Assembly (NCBI GenBank): GCA_910588905.1
Contig: CAJURZ010000010.1
Coordinates: 13,996 to 77,995, forward strand
Length of the DNA: 64,000 nt
Reading direction: 5' to 3'
Source: an uncultured Eggerthellaceae bacterium
GTDB taxonomy: Bacteria; Actinomycetota; Coriobacteriia; Coriobacteriales; Eggerthellaceae
Shown here in pieces: positions 15,099 through 23,846 of the stretch. Below the pieces are notes generated by a model that was not told where the DNA came from, made no database searches, and saw only the letters and a list, made by a program, of their open reading frames with translations. How positions within the stretch are numbered: the first letter of the stretch is position 1; each line of letters opens with the position of its first letter. Both the position numbers and the translations under genes were made by a program.

Positions 15099-17834
15099 CT
15101 AGCGGAGCATGTGCTCCAGGGCGTCGAAGAGCTCCGTCACCTGAATGGGCTTCGGAAGATGCCCATTCATCCCACACTCCAATGCACGCTTGCGATCCTC
15201 CTCGAACGCATCGGCCGTGACCGCCAGGATGGGTATCTGAGAGAGCACGGGATCATCCATGGCTCGAATGGCCCGCGTTGCATCATAGCCATTCATGACA
15301 GGCATCTGGATATCCATGAGCACCAGCTGATAGGCATCTCTGTCGGCTGCAGCCATCTTATCCACCGCACCTTGGCCATCCACCGCATAATCCACCTCGA
15401 AGCCCGCATCCTCTAGGAGCGTGATGGCTATCTCGCGGTTCAGCAGATTGTCATCCACCAACAGTACCTTGCAGCCCTGGAAGGATTCCAGGGCTGCCGC
15501 CCCTGCCTCCAAGGCCCCTTGCCCCGATGCCGCCGTCTCTTCAGAGCAGCAAGGGAACGTCAAGCAGATGTCGAATTCGCTACCGACACCCTTTTCGCTC
15601 CGTACCTCTATGACGCCTTCCATCATGTCGATCAGGCTCTTGGTGATGGCCATCCCCAAGCCCGTCCCTTGGATGCCGCTCACGGTGGACGTGCGCTCAC
15701 GCTCGAAGGGATCGAAGATGTGGTGGATGAATTCCGAGGTCATCCCGATGCCATTGTCTTGGACGAGGAACTGATAGGCGATGCGCCCTTCAGGGGCATC
15801 CGGGCGCTCCCGGGCGATCAGGCGCACCTTGCCGCCCGGCTCTGTGAACTTCACCGCATTGCCCAGCAGATTGAGGAAGACCTGATCTATCTTCAGCCGA
15901 TCAGCCATCACCGTTGCATCCTGGATGCCCGCGGTATCGAATGACAGCGAAAGGCCCTTGGCCTCTGCCTCGGGCTCCATGATGGATGCCAGATCATCCA
16001 TGATGTCGCTCATCTTGCAGGGCCTGGCTTCCAGGGCGATCTTCCCTGATTCTATGCGGCTCATATCCAAGATGTCATTGATGAGGCTCAGCAGATGGGC
16101 ACTGGACGCATGGATCTTGCCCAAGTATTCACGCACTTGATCGGTGTTATCTATGTGGCTGGTCGCCAGAGAGGTGAAGCCCACGATGGCATTCATGGGC
16201 GTGCGTATGTCATGGCTCATATTCGACAGGAAGAGGCTCTTGGCTTCGCTGGCATGACGCGCTTGGGCCAACGCTTCCTTCAGCATCTCCTTCTGATTCA
16301 GCTCTTCTCGCGTTTCGGCATCCACATTGCGGAAGCCCACTACCACGAAGCGCTGATCCTCATCCCAGTCCCCCGCTTTCACCACCGTGCTCTGGCAGTA
16401 CTTCAAGCCGTCTCCCTCATGGGCGCGATAGAGGAGATGGAACCGGTCTCGACCCTCCAGTTCCTTGAGAATGCCCGCAGTGGTGCGCAGCGGTGCCAGA
16501 CCCGACCGGTCCTCAACGAAGACGCAATCATCGATGTACCCACCCAGGGTACGCTCAAGGCTGACAGGTTCCTGGAAGGTGCCTGGGAAGCGGTGAGAGC
16601 GACGGAGGGGCTCGCCAGTGTCGCTATCCAAGTCAAAGGCGAAGACGGCAGTGTAGTCAGCGCTGAGCGCCTGGACCAAGGCTTGCTGCCGCCGCTTGCG
16701 CATCTCCTCGACCTGCTTCTGTTCAGAGTTATCGAGGAGGAACCGCTGATAGAGCAGCTCACCGTCCTTTTCGATGAGCTTGATATTGCCCATGACATGA
16801 ATCACCTTGCCATCATCATGGCGCACCCGATATTCGGTGCTGATGGAATCACCCACGTTCGTGATGGACTTCAGCCGCTCCCGTATCTTCAGCGCATCCT
16901 CTTCGAAGACCGAGGTGGCGAACATGTCGAAGCCATCCTCCAGCATCTCTTCCACCGTCTCGTATCCAAGGATCCTGAGCGCTGCCTGGTTCACGCCCAG
17001 CACGCGAGAGCCGTCGATGCTATGGGTGAGCACCCCGCATTCCATGGATGTGAAGATGGTCTCCAAGGTCTGGTTCTTCTCGATGAGATCGCGCTCGTAG
17101 GCGCGCTCTTGGGTGATGTCGATGGCAACGCCCACGGTGCCCATGACCGTGCCGTCAGGGTTGTACAAGGGTGACTTATAGGTGGTCAGAAGCCGCGTAT
17201 CCTCGCCGCTTTGCACTACCTCCTCAGACACGCAGGTCTGCTGGGTGGACATGACCTTCTCTTCGGATTCGATGCAAGCCGGGTCATCCTGCTCTACATC
17301 CCAGATGTAGGCGTGACCCCTTCCCTGCACATCATCCTTCGGCTTGTTCACCGTAAGGCAGAAGCTGTCATTGACCTTCTCATGGATGCCGTCTTTGGTC
17401 TTGTACCAAACCAAACAGGGAATGGAATTGATGGTTGCCTCAAGGAATTGGGAGGTCTCCCAGGCATCGGCCCGCTCCTTGAAGCGCTCCTGCCAGCGAC
17501 GGAAGCGGAAAGCCGCCTCTTCCTCAGCAAGGGGAGCTATCCAGATGTCTGTCAGCTGATCCTCAAGGGGAAGGAGCGAAGGCACGAGCTCGGCAGGAGC
17601 AAGGACGATGAGCTCACCTTCGCAGGACCGCCCTTCGAAGGTGCGAACGAGCTCTGCTGCGTCCTCAGAGCTGGCAAGGGACACGACCATCAGATCCGCC
17701 CCAGCAGCATCCAATTGCTGGAGGCTGCATCGGGAGACATGGTGGTCGAAGGGACCTACAGGGGATGCCTGCTCCAGGGTAGCGAGAGCAGCATCCGAAC
17801 CTACGAGCCTGATGTCGATAGAGCCGTGATACAT
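15099..17834 (-). CDS. Hybrid sensor histidine kinase with PAS domains and receiver
   Basis: Sensor kinase of 911 residues. The first 110 residues look like a degenerate receiver. Then come PAS-like domains at about 125-245, 250-375 and 390-515 (the first with LVWYKTKDGIHEKVNDSF, the second with GVLTHSIDGSRVLGVNQAA). The HisKA box is SNMSHDIRTPMNAIVGF with the phospho-accepting His near 555, the ATPase domain has NLLGNAVKF, DNGIGM and GTGLGMAI, and the C-terminal receiver has LLVDDNLLNRE and LMDIQMPVMNG with the phospho-Asp. There is no membrane segment, so it senses inside the cell. No response-regulator gene with DNA-binding domain is adjacent, so its output partner is unknown. GGGAG precedes the ATG. 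Confidence 0.93.
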   Translation of the reverse strand: MYHGSIDIRLVGSDAALATLEQASPVGPFDHHVSRCSLQQLDAAGADLMVVSLASSEDAAELVRTFEGRSCEGELIVLAPAELVPSLLPLEDQLTDIWIAPLAEEEAAFRFRRWQERFKERADAWETSQFLEATINSIPCLVWYKTKDGIHEKVNDSFCLTVNKPKDDVQGRGHAYIWDVEQDDPACIESEEKVMSTQQTCVSEEVVQSGEDTRLLTTYKSPLYNPDGTVMGTVGVAIDITQERAYERDLIEKNQTLETIFTSMECGVLTHSIDGSRVLGVNQAALRILGYETVEEMLEDGFDMFATSVFEEDALKIRERLKSITNVGDSISTEYRVRHDDGKVIHVMGNIKLIEKDGELLYQRFLLDNSEQKQVEEMRKRRQQALVQALSADYTAVFAFDLDSDTGEPLRRSHRFPGTFQEPVSLERTLGGYIDDCVFVEDRSGLAPLRTTAGILKELEGRDRFHLLYRAHEGDGLKYCQSTVVKAGDWDEDQRFVVVGFRNVDAETREELNQKEMLKEALAQARHASEAKSLFLSNMSHDIRTPMNAIVGFTSLATSHIDNTDQVREYLGKIHASSAHLLSLINDILDMSRIESGKIALEARPCKMSDIMDDLASIMEPEAEAKGLSLSFDTAGIQDATVMADRLKIDQVFLNLLGNAVKFTEPGGKVRLIARERPDAPEGRIAYQFLVQDNGIGMTSEFIHHIFDPFERERTSTVSGIQGTGLGMAITKSLIDMMEGVIEVRSEKGVGSEFDICLTFPCCSEETAASGQGALEAGAAALESFQGCKVLLVDDNLLNREIAITLLEDAGFEVDYAVDGQGAVDKMAAADRDAYQLVLMDIQMPVMNGYDATRAIRAMDDPVLSQIPILAVTADAFEEDRKRALECGMNGHLPKPIQVTELFDALEHMLR

Positions 17835-17881
17835 ACGCCACTCCCGAAGAAGTCGTGAGATTATCGTTTGAAGTCCTTTGC

Positions 17882-17908
17882 ATTATAACGATTTGGAAAC
17901 AATCGCAA
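17882..17908 (-). promoter_or_regulatory. Promoter of the histidine kinase gene
   Basis: A perfect TATAAT (17887-17882) lies about 50 bases upstream of the start codon. TTGCGA (17908-17903) is the best -35, with a short 15-base spacer. Confidence 0.55.
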
Positions 17909-18022
17909 CCAGAACAGGAGAAGCGCCGCTGGGCCGCTAAGGCCAGAGGCCCGGAAGCTCAGGGTCCGCACCCGCTTTCGCCTCGTTGCTGAGCAACCCA
18001 TGCTCGCTCCTCTCATTCGTCC

Positions 18023-18052
18023 TTGACAGCTATCGCTCCCCTTCGCTAGAGT
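18023..18052 (+). promoter_or_regulatory. Promoter of the T-box/ECF operon
   Basis: A perfect TTGACA (18023-18028), 18 bases, TAGAGT (18047-18052), with start of transcription expected near 18059, at the beginning of the T-box leader. Confidence 0.75.
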
Positions 18053-18059
18053 GCTCTCC

Positions 18060-18362
18060 AATCGAATAACTCTAAACCGTTGAGGCGAAAGTCAAGCCAG
18101 AGGGGCACTTACAGAGAGCGGGCGCAGCTGAGATTCCCGCAGAACGCTAACTGGTAAATGGGTCGCCGAGGGAAAGGGGAAAGGCCGAAGGCATCAAAAG
18201 CCAAGGCCGAGTATCTGGACCGTGAGCCCGCGTCAGAGGCAGGGTGGGTGATGGCCCATCCGTGAGCGGGTCCCTTCGGGGACCAAGCAAAGGTGGCACC
18301 GCAGGTCAAAAGCCTGTCCTTTGAGGTCTTATCCAAGGCCGCAAGGGACAGGCTTTTTTTGT
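18060..18362 (+). promoter_or_regulatory. T-box leader (tRNA-sensing), probably tRNA-Trp
   Basis: The conserved T-box AGGTGGCACCGCAG is at 18291-18304. Upstream, CAGAGAGCGGG (from 18112) followed by a loop with GCTGAGA and closing CCCGC is the distal part of Stem I. Downstream, a terminator hairpin AGCCTGTCC (18311-18319) and GGACAGGCT (18346-18354) ends in seven Ts. Uncharged tRNA should bind and favour the antiterminator. The specifier was not proved; TGG in AAATGGG (about 18138) is at a fitting position and agrees with the downstream TrpP-like gene, but a GTC right after it is an alternative. Confidence 0.85.
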
Positions 18363-18434
18363 TTCTGAGAGCACGCGGGGAGAGGCATTCGAGAAAGCCC
18401 GGTCGGTCCTACCGACCCGATGAAAGGAAAGTTC

Positions 18435-19061
18435 ATGGAAGAAGCGAAGGCGACAACGGCTGATCCGTTGGCAGGGCGCACGCCGCGGGTGATAACCGGC
18501 GGCGCTGTGGGCTTGGATGCTCGCAAGGCGGACCGGAACAGCAAGGGGCGATCCCTCTCGACCCAAGACCTCATCCTCATCGCAGTGCTCTTGGCGGCTG
18601 GAGCGGTGCTGAAGCTCACGGTAGCGAGCTTCCTCTCCTTCGCTGGCATGAAACCCAATTTCGTCATAGCCATGTACTGCTTAGCCATCATCCTCACCCG
18701 TCCGAAGGTCGGCCAATCCCTCATCATCGGATTGCTGGCGGGGCTGATGTGCCAGATCCCCCTGCTGAATGCCACACCCTTGGTGAACATCCCCTCCGAA
18801 GCCTTGGGCGCCTTGGCTTGTGGCCTTTTGATCCACATCCCCTTGAAGGCGGGCAAGCTGGACCTCAATCCCCTGGTCAGCACTTTCCTATCCACCGTGG
18901 TATCAGGCTACACCTTCGCCCTGCTCGTGGGCACCATGAATGGCCTAGCTCTGCCCATCATCTTCGTCACCTATGCGGTAATGGTCTTCGGCACCGGCCT
19001 GTTCAATGCCATCTTGGTACAGATTCTCACGCCCTTGCTGCGCAAGGTGCTGAAGCGATAG
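18435..19061 (+). CDS. ECF transporter S component, TrpP-like (tryptophan)
   Basis: Substrate-binding membrane subunit of an energy-coupling factor importer. Several hydrophobic helices are seen from residue 45 on. FAGMKPNFVIAMYCLAIIL and AGLMCQIPLLNATPLVNIP match the pattern of TrpP-type tryptophan transporters (GMKPdf... and later ..P..NI). A 40-residue hydrophilic N-terminus precedes the first helix. The start at 18435 is preferred over 18420 because AAAGGA lies six bases before it. The T-box leader and three further ECF genes in the same operon make it a self-contained ECF system. Substrate tryptophan is inferred from family likeness and the T-box; it is not proved. Confidence 0.8.
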   Translation: MEEAKATTADPLAGRTPRVITGGAVGLDARKADRNSKGRSLSTQDLILIAVLLAAGAVLKLTVASFLSFAGMKPNFVIAMYCLAIILTRPKVGQSLIIGLLAGLMCQIPLLNATPLVNIPSEALGALACGLLIHIPLKAGKLDLNPLVSTFLSTVVSGYTFALLVGTMNGLALPIIFVTYAVMVFGTGLFNAILVQILTPLLRKVLKR

Positions 19062-19070
19062 GAGGTTGTC

Positions 19071-19910
19071 ATGATACAGCTCAAGGATCTCTGCTTCCGC
19101 TATCGCGAAAGCGCTCGCCCCGTGCTGATGGACGTGAACCTGGAGATCCCTGCGGGGAGCTTCACGGGCATCACCGGTCCTGCTGGTTCTGGGAAATCCA
19201 CGCTGACCTATGTCTTGAACGGCATCGTTCCCTATTGCTATCCAGGGGACTTCTATGGGGAGGCGCTCATCGACGGCCATGACACCTGCACGACCAGCCT
19301 GACGGATATATCGCGATTGGTGGGGTCTGTGTGCCAGGACATCGACTCGCAATTCGTGGCTTCCGTGGTGGAGGACGAGATGCTCTATGGCTTGGAGAAC
19401 TTCGGCGTTCCCCATGACCTCATAGAGAAGCGCGTGACCGAAGCGCTCGAGACCATGGGCATCGCGAATCTGCGCCAGCGGCTGATAGCCAGCTTGTCGG
19501 GAGGCCAGAAGCAGAAGGTGGCCATTGCCTCCATCCTGGCTCTGAAGCCGAAGGTGCTGGTCTTGGACGAACCCACCGCCGAGCTCGATCCTGCCAGCTC
19601 ACGCCAGGTGTTCACCCTGCTGCAGAGCTATGCCCGCAGCCACAACACCACCGTGGTGGTCGTGGAGCAGAAGATAGCGCTGCTCTCGGAATTCGCCGAC
19701 CAGCTGGTCATCGTCGATGAAGGCCGCATCCGCTTCGCCGATACCCCGCGGAAGGTGCTGGCCCACTCCGAAGAGCTGCTGCGCCTCGGAGTGAATTGCC
19801 CCCGCGCCACCACGCTGATGAACCGATTGGCGAAGGCTGGCCTGTACCAAGGTCCTGTTTGCGCCGATGTAGAGGAAGCCGCCAAGGCCGTGCTGGAGGT
19901 GATCGCATGA
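19071..19910 (+). CDS. ecfA1: ECF transporter ATPase EcfA, first copy
   Basis: ATPase subunit of the ECF importer, 279 residues. Walker A GPAGSGKST at 36-44, Q-loop VCQDIDSQF, intact signature LSGGQKQKVAIAS, Walker B VLVLDEPTAELD, H-loop VVVVEQK (a Glu-Gln instead of the usual His environment). GGAGG precedes the ATG, nine bases after the S-component gene. Its stop overlaps the start of the second ATPase by four bases (ATGA). It should form a heterodimer with the next gene's product, and it carries the only normal signature motif of the two. Confidence 0.92.
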   Translation: MIQLKDLCFRYRESARPVLMDVNLEIPAGSFTGITGPAGSGKSTLTYVLNGIVPYCYPGDFYGEALIDGHDTCTTSLTDISRLVGSVCQDIDSQFVASVVEDEMLYGLENFGVPHDLIEKRVTEALETMGIANLRQRLIASLSGGQKQKVAIASILALKPKVLVLDEPTAELDPASSRQVFTLLQSYARSHNTTVVVVEQKIALLSEFADQLVIVDEGRIRFADTPRKVLAHSEELLRLGVNCPRATTLMNRLAKAGLYQGPVCADVEEAAKAVLEVIA

Positions 19911-20836
19911 TAGAGTTCCGCCACGTACAGGTATCCTACGATGAGCGAACGCCCATCCTGAAGGGCATCGACCTCTCCATCCACGAGGGCGAGTTCGTGG
20001 CCTTCGTCGGCACCAATGGTGCTGGCAAGTCCACGACCATGCGCTTGATCAACGGGTTGTTGAAGCCTGATTCTGGAGAAGTGCTCATAGACGGGACCCC
20101 TACCACACAGCTGAGAACGAGCGACCTGGCCCAACGGGTGGGCTTCTTGTTCCAGAACCCCGATCGGCAGATCTGCTGCCCCACCGTACGGGAAGAGCTG
20201 CTGTTCGGCTTCAAGGCCATCGGGCGTGAGGATGATGAAGCCGAACGCCGGGTGGATGAGGTCATCGAAAGCTTCGGCTTCGATGGCAGCGCCGATCCAT
20301 TCCTGCTGAACCGCCAACTGCTGGCCTTGGCCTCCATCGTGGTGCTGGCCCCACCGGTGATCGTGCTCGACGAGCCCACCACCGGTCTCGACTTTCGCGA
20401 ATGCGTGAAGGTGATGGAGATCATCACCCGATTGCACCGAGCGGGCACGACGGTGATCATGGTATGCCACGACATGGAGGTAGTCGCCGACTTCGCCGAA
20501 CGCGTCATCGTGATGAGCGATGGTCGTGTGATAGATGAGGGCCCCACCTTCGACGTGCTCCGCCACCGCCGCGTCTTGGAGGAAGCCAGCTTGGTGCCGC
20601 CCCAGATCCTGGATCTGTCCTTAGCGCTCTCGCTCATGGACCCAGACCTTGGGGCGACGCCCATCGCTTCCGCCAACACGCTGAACGAGATGCAGCTAGC
20701 CATCGAAGCGACCGCAGAACGCGTCACCGGCGATGAGGTCATCACCGTTTCCGTTGCCGAAGCCAGCTCTGGTGCTCCCGGTGCTCAGGAGCTTGAACCC
20801 GTCCTCACCGCTGTTGTGGAAGGAGCAGAACGATGA
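19907..20836 (+). CDS. ecfA2: ECF transporter ATPase EcfA, second copy with degenerate signature motif
   Basis: Second ATPase subunit, 309 residues. Walker A GTNGAGKST at 35-43, Q-loop LFQNPDRQIC, Walker B VIVLDEPTTGLD, H-loop MVCHDME. The ABC signature is not normal: residues 131-142 read PFLLNRQLLALA where relatives have a form like PF.LS.GQ.Q..ALA, so about three residues including the invariant glycine are missing. One of the two ATP sites in the heterodimer is therefore likely inactive or weak. The last 60 residues are an extra C-terminal part, Ala/Glu/Val-rich. It overlaps both neighbours by ATGA, a sign of tight coupling. Start 19907 is fixed by this overlap. Confidence 0.9.
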   Translation: MIEFRHVQVSYDERTPILKGIDLSIHEGEFVAFVGTNGAGKSTTMRLINGLLKPDSGEVLIDGTPTTQLRTSDLAQRVGFLFQNPDRQICCPTVREELLFGFKAIGREDDEAERRVDEVIESFGFDGSADPFLLNRQLLALASIVVLAPPVIVLDEPTTGLDFRECVKVMEIITRLHRAGTTVIMVCHDMEVVADFAERVIVMSDGRVIDEGPTFDVLRHRRVLEEASLVPPQILDLSLALSLMDPDLGATPIASANTLNEMQLAIEATAERVTGDEVITVSVAEASSGAPGAQELEPVLTAVVEGAER

Positions 20837-21591
20837 GAGGTTTCCTTGAATACGTCCCCGGTGATTCCCCGCTGCACCGCCTGAACCCGGTGGCCAAAGT
20901 GCTCTTCGCCGTGCTATTCGCCATCGCTTGCTTCTGCACGAGCAACCTGGTGCTCCTCATCGTCATGCTGGCTGCAGCCATCGCGTTGGCTGCGAGCTGC
21001 GGGCTTATGGCCCAGACGGCAGGGCTCATGAAGGCGGTGCTGGCGTTCTCGCTGTTGCTGGCGGTCTTGCTGCTCTTCACCACCCCCACGGGCAGCTTGC
21101 TGGTCCAGCTTCCCTGGGGCTATATCGGCACCGGCTCTGTGCTGGCAGCCATCACCACCATCCTGCGCCTGGAAGCAGCGGCTATCCCCCTGTTCCTCGT
21201 GTTCTACGTCACCAAGATGTCCGACCTCTCCAACGCCTTCGTGAAAGTGCTTCGCGTGCCCTACCGCTACGCGTTCACCTTCGCTTCTACGGTGCATTTC
21301 ATCCCGGTGTTCATGAACGATATGAGCGCCATCATGGAAGCCCAGACCGCTCGTGGCATCCAGTTCGACCAAGGGGGCATCGTGAAGAAGATACGCCTGA
21401 TGGCACCGCTCTGCGTGCCATTGCTGGTGAATTCCGTGCGCAAGACCAACAGCGCTGCCATCGCTGCTGAGGTACGCGGCTTCGATCTGCGCACGCGAGA
21501 GAGCGGGTTCAAGGAGTATCCGCTGCGCGCTGCTGACTGGGCCGTCATGGCCTTGGGGGTTGCGCTGCTGGTCGTAGCCATCATCCTGTGA
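20833..21591 (+). CDS. ecfT: ECF transporter T component
   Basis: Membrane coupling subunit that links the ATPases to the S component. 252 residues with about five to six hydrophobic helices. The N-terminus GDSPLHRLNPVAKVL is the standard EcfT opening (H.l.P..K), and the two coupling helices carry the Ala-Arg-Gly motifs: AQTARGIQFD and AAEVRGFDLRTRE. The start overlaps the stop of the second ATPase by four bases. With S, two ATPases and T, the operon is complete. A pair of REP-like repeats follows the stop. Confidence 0.92.
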   Translation: MRGFLEYVPGDSPLHRLNPVAKVLFAVLFAIACFCTSNLVLLIVMLAAAIALAASCGLMAQTAGLMKAVLAFSLLLAVLLLFTTPTGSLLVQLPWGYIGTGSVLAAITTILRLEAAAIPLFLVFYVTKMSDLSNAFVKVLRVPYRYAFTFASTVHFIPVFMNDMSAIMEAQTARGIQFDQGGIVKKIRLMAPLCVPLLVNSVRKTNSAAIAAEVRGFDLRTRESGFKEYPLRAADWAVMALGVALLVVAIIL

Positions 21592-21639
21592 CAGAGGGTG
21601 GCTTGGCAGGTGCTGTCGCGTTTCTTGGTTTGTTGCATC

Positions 21640-21712
21640 GGGCCGTGCATGCTCGGCCCCTACCGATGACGTTGCGATCCCTGTCATCGGGCCGTACACG
21701 TTCGACCCCTAC
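21640..21712. repeat. Two REP-like palindromes, same orientation
   Basis: Units at 21640-21663 and 21689-21712 read, on the minus strand, GTAG followed by an imperfect palindrome of the form GGGyCGA....TCGGCCC. They lie tail-to-tail between the EcfT and Fic genes, 25 bases apart. The spacer-side text TGTTGCATCGGGCC recurs near 60418. Confidence 0.75.
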
Positions 21713-21719
21713 GTTCTGC

Positions 21720-22670
21720 CTAAGACCCGTTGGGGGCGTTCCTATCCGTTACCCTTGAAGGGGTGCAGAGCGCTCTATGAGCCGGAACGTTGCGTAGGAG
21801 CCCAGGATCGTCGAAGAGCGCCTGCACCATGAGGTCCCTCGAGCGCAATGGTCCCCCTTCCTTATCCAGCGCATGGGCGAGGAATCGCACGAGAAAAGCC
21901 CTCTCGGGGAGAACGCCCGCCTTCGGATTACGATAGTTCGCCCGCACGAGCGCATCTCGGAAGTAACGAGCGCAGCTTTCAAAAGGCTCATTCGTAACGT
22001 CATATCCCAGGTCAGTCAAATAGAGCACCGCGAAGACGGCAATGGTACGCGTATTCCCTTCCGCGAACGGATGCACTTGCCAAAGGCGCGCGATGAACTT
22101 CGCCAGAGCATCCAAGGCCACATCATCAAAACGCTGCTCGTAGGAATGAGCCGCCTCATCTTCAAAAGCCGTCCTCAAGGCCGCATCGATAAGGCTTGGA
22201 TCCGCATAGACCACGCTATCCCCATTGAGGATGAGCTCTTGCTTCTGCAGCGGCTCCTTCTTATGCTCTCCCGGTTGATAGAGAGAGGCATCGAGGTCTT
22301 GGAAGAGGTATGCATGGATTCGCGTGAGCATATCCGGAGCGAAGAGGAATGCGCCCCGGGCAAGCAGCTCAGCGATGCGGAGCGACACGAAATCCGCTTC
22401 ATGCTCATCATGAGAGCCTGACCGACCATCTGGGAGAGGATCCATCTCGGAGAGTCCTGCATAGTAAAGACGTAGCAGTTCACCGGTTTCCTCGAAACCG
22501 CGCAGGCCTTCGATATTCTCCCTGGAGAGCTCTTTCAGGCGGTCGGACGTCTGGAGGCCATCAACAACCTGCAGACCCTGAGCGATACCCCAATACCGGC
22601 GCAATGCATCGGGACGACTCTCTACAGGGACCGCTTCGTAGGGAAAGTCGGATGGAGCGTCAGCGGTCAT
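21720..22670 (-). CDS. Fic-domain protein with built-in N-terminal inhibitory helix
   Basis: Fic proteins transfer AMP (or another phosphate-linked group) to target proteins. The catalytic motif is HPFAEGNTR at 200-208 with the active His at 200. The N-terminal RRYWGIAQGLQVVDGL (24-39) and ELSRENIEGL (47-56) match the antitoxin-like helix that blocks ATP with a glutamate (E54); the usual Ser/Thr four residues before it is Arg here. Length 316. AAGGAG lies seven bases before the ATG. The gene follows two tRNA genes and their terminator, and REP-like repeats sit right after its stop, so this looks like an accessory insertion. Target unknown. Confidence 0.88.
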   Translation of the reverse strand: MTADAPSDFPYEAVPVESRPDALRRYWGIAQGLQVVDGLQTSDRLKELSRENIEGLRGFEETGELLRLYYAGLSEMDPLPDGRSGSHDEHEADFVSLRIAELLARGAFLFAPDMLTRIHAYLFQDLDASLYQPGEHKKEPLQKQELILNGDSVVYADPSLIDAALRTAFEDEAAHSYEQRFDDVALDALAKFIARLWQVHPFAEGNTRTIAVFAVLYLTDLGYDVTNEPFESCARYFRDALVRANYRNPKAGVLPERAFLVRFLAHALDKEGGPLRSRDLMVQALFDDPGLLRNVPAHRALCTPSRVTDRNAPNGS

Positions 22671-22686
22671 GAAAGCTCTCCTTATG

Positions 22687-22713
22687 AAAAGACCGCCTCG
22701 GGGAGGCGGTCTT
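22687..22713 (-). terminator. Terminator after tRNA-Glu (CTC)
   Basis: On the minus strand AAGACCGCCTC, three bases, GAGGCGGTCTTTT: an 11-bp perfect stem with a short T run, ending just before the Fic gene's RBS. Confidence 0.8.
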
Positions 22714-22721
22714 GGATCTCT

Positions 22722-22798
22722 TGGTAGCTCCGACCGGATTCGAACCGGCGACCTCCGCCTTGAGAGGGCGGCGTCCTAAACCGCTAGACGACGGAGCC
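22722..22798 (-). tRNA. tRNA-Glu (anticodon CTC)
   Basis: Acceptor GGCTCCG pairs with CGGAGCT (first pair G-T), T loop GGTTCGAATCC, anticodon loop CTCTCAA between GCCGCC and GGCGG arms giving CTC. CCA is encoded. Confidence 0.92.
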
Positions 22799-22850
22799 AC
22801 AGTGCGTTCGCAAGTATACACTAAAGGCACGCTTGCAAAGCCGAGAAGCT

Positions 22851-22924
22851 TGGCTGGGGTGGAAGGAGTCGAACCCTCACATACGGCACCAGAAACCGCT
22901 GTCCTGCCATTAGACGACACCCCA
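22851..22924 (-). tRNA. tRNA-Gln (anticodon CTG)
   Basis: Acceptor TGGGGTG pairs with CACCCCA, discriminator G then CCA. The anticodon stem GCGGT/GCCGT (two wobble pairs) frames the loop TTCTGGT with anticodon CTG. T loop GGTTCGACTCC. Confidence 0.92.
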
Positions 22925-22996
22925 ACGCATTCCCTGCGCCTGAGCACTGCTGCATTCAAGCGCGAATGAGTATGTTACGGATTTTGCATCCGCGCG

Positions 22997-23824
22997 TCAA
23001 GCATATTGCCACATATGGTTCAAGGGGCCTGACCCGCTTCCCAGATCCAGCCCAAAAGCCAGGGCACCTTCGATGAAAGCCTTGGCCTTGCGGCACGCTT
23101 TCTCTACATCCAACCCCTCCGCCAGCCCACAGGCGATAGCCGAGGAGAGCGTGCAGCCGGTGCCGTGGGTATTCGGATTCTGGATGCGGTCCCCGCGCAG
23201 CCACATGATGGTGCCATCCGGCTGGAAGAGGAGGTCGTTGCAGGTGCGGACATCATCCAATCCGTGCCCCCCCTTGATGAGGATGGCAGGCGAATGGTGC
23301 GAACCCTCCGGCCGAGGGATATCCCTTGCTATGGCATGGGCTGCCTTCACCACATCCTCGGGGGTGTTGAGCGCCATGGCCGCCAGTGCCTCAGCTTCCG
23401 GCGCATTCGGCGTGATGACCTGCGCCAGGGGGAACAGCCGCTCTTCCAGGGCCTGAATGGCATCGGTCTTGATGAGGGCAGAACCGCTGGTGGCCACCAT
23501 GACCGGATCCACCACCACATGGCGCGCCTTGTGGCGCAACAGGGCATCCGCGATCGCCTCCACGATGGGGGCGGAGGAGACCATGCCGACCTTCACCGCA
23601 TTGGGGCGGATGTCCTCGAAGACGGCATCGAGCTGGTCGCGCACCATGTCAGGAGACACATCCTCGAAGGACCGCACCCCCGTGGTGTTCTGCACCGTAA
23701 CGGCCGTGATCACAGATGTGGCGAAGAGGTTATGGGCCTGGATGGTCTTGATATCCGCCTGGATGCCCGCGCCGCCGCTGGGATCAGACCCAGCGATGGT
23801 GAGGACCGAACGTAGGCTTGCCAT
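22997..23824 (-). CDS. thiD: Hydroxymethylpyrimidine/phosphomethylpyrimidine kinase
   Basis: ThiD phosphorylates HMP twice to give the pyrimidine half of thiamine. Motifs: TIAGSDPSGGAGIQADIKT at the N-terminus, VVDPVMVATSGSAL in the middle, ILIKGGHGLDD, and NTHGTGCTLSSAIACGLA with the catalytic Asp/Cys-type anion hole at the C-terminus. About 275 residues. Start 23824 is chosen because AGGAAGG lies six bases upstream; the frame is open to 23842. It is the last gene of the thiM-thiE-hydrolase-thiD run under a TPP riboswitch. Confidence 0.95.
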   Translation of the reverse strand: MASLRSVLTIAGSDPSGGAGIQADIKTIQAHNLFATSVITAVTVQNTTGVRSFEDVSPDMVRDQLDAVFEDIRPNAVKVGMVSSAPIVEAIADALLRHKARHVVVDPVMVATSGSALIKTDAIQALEERLFPLAQVITPNAPEAEALAAMALNTPEDVVKAAHAIARDIPRPEGSHHSPAILIKGGHGLDDVRTCNDLLFQPDGTIMWLRGDRIQNPNTHGTGCTLSSAIACGLAEGLDVEKACRKAKAFIEGALAFGLDLGSGSGPLNHMWQYA

Positions 23825-23846
23825 GGGAAACCTTCCTCTCATCCCC

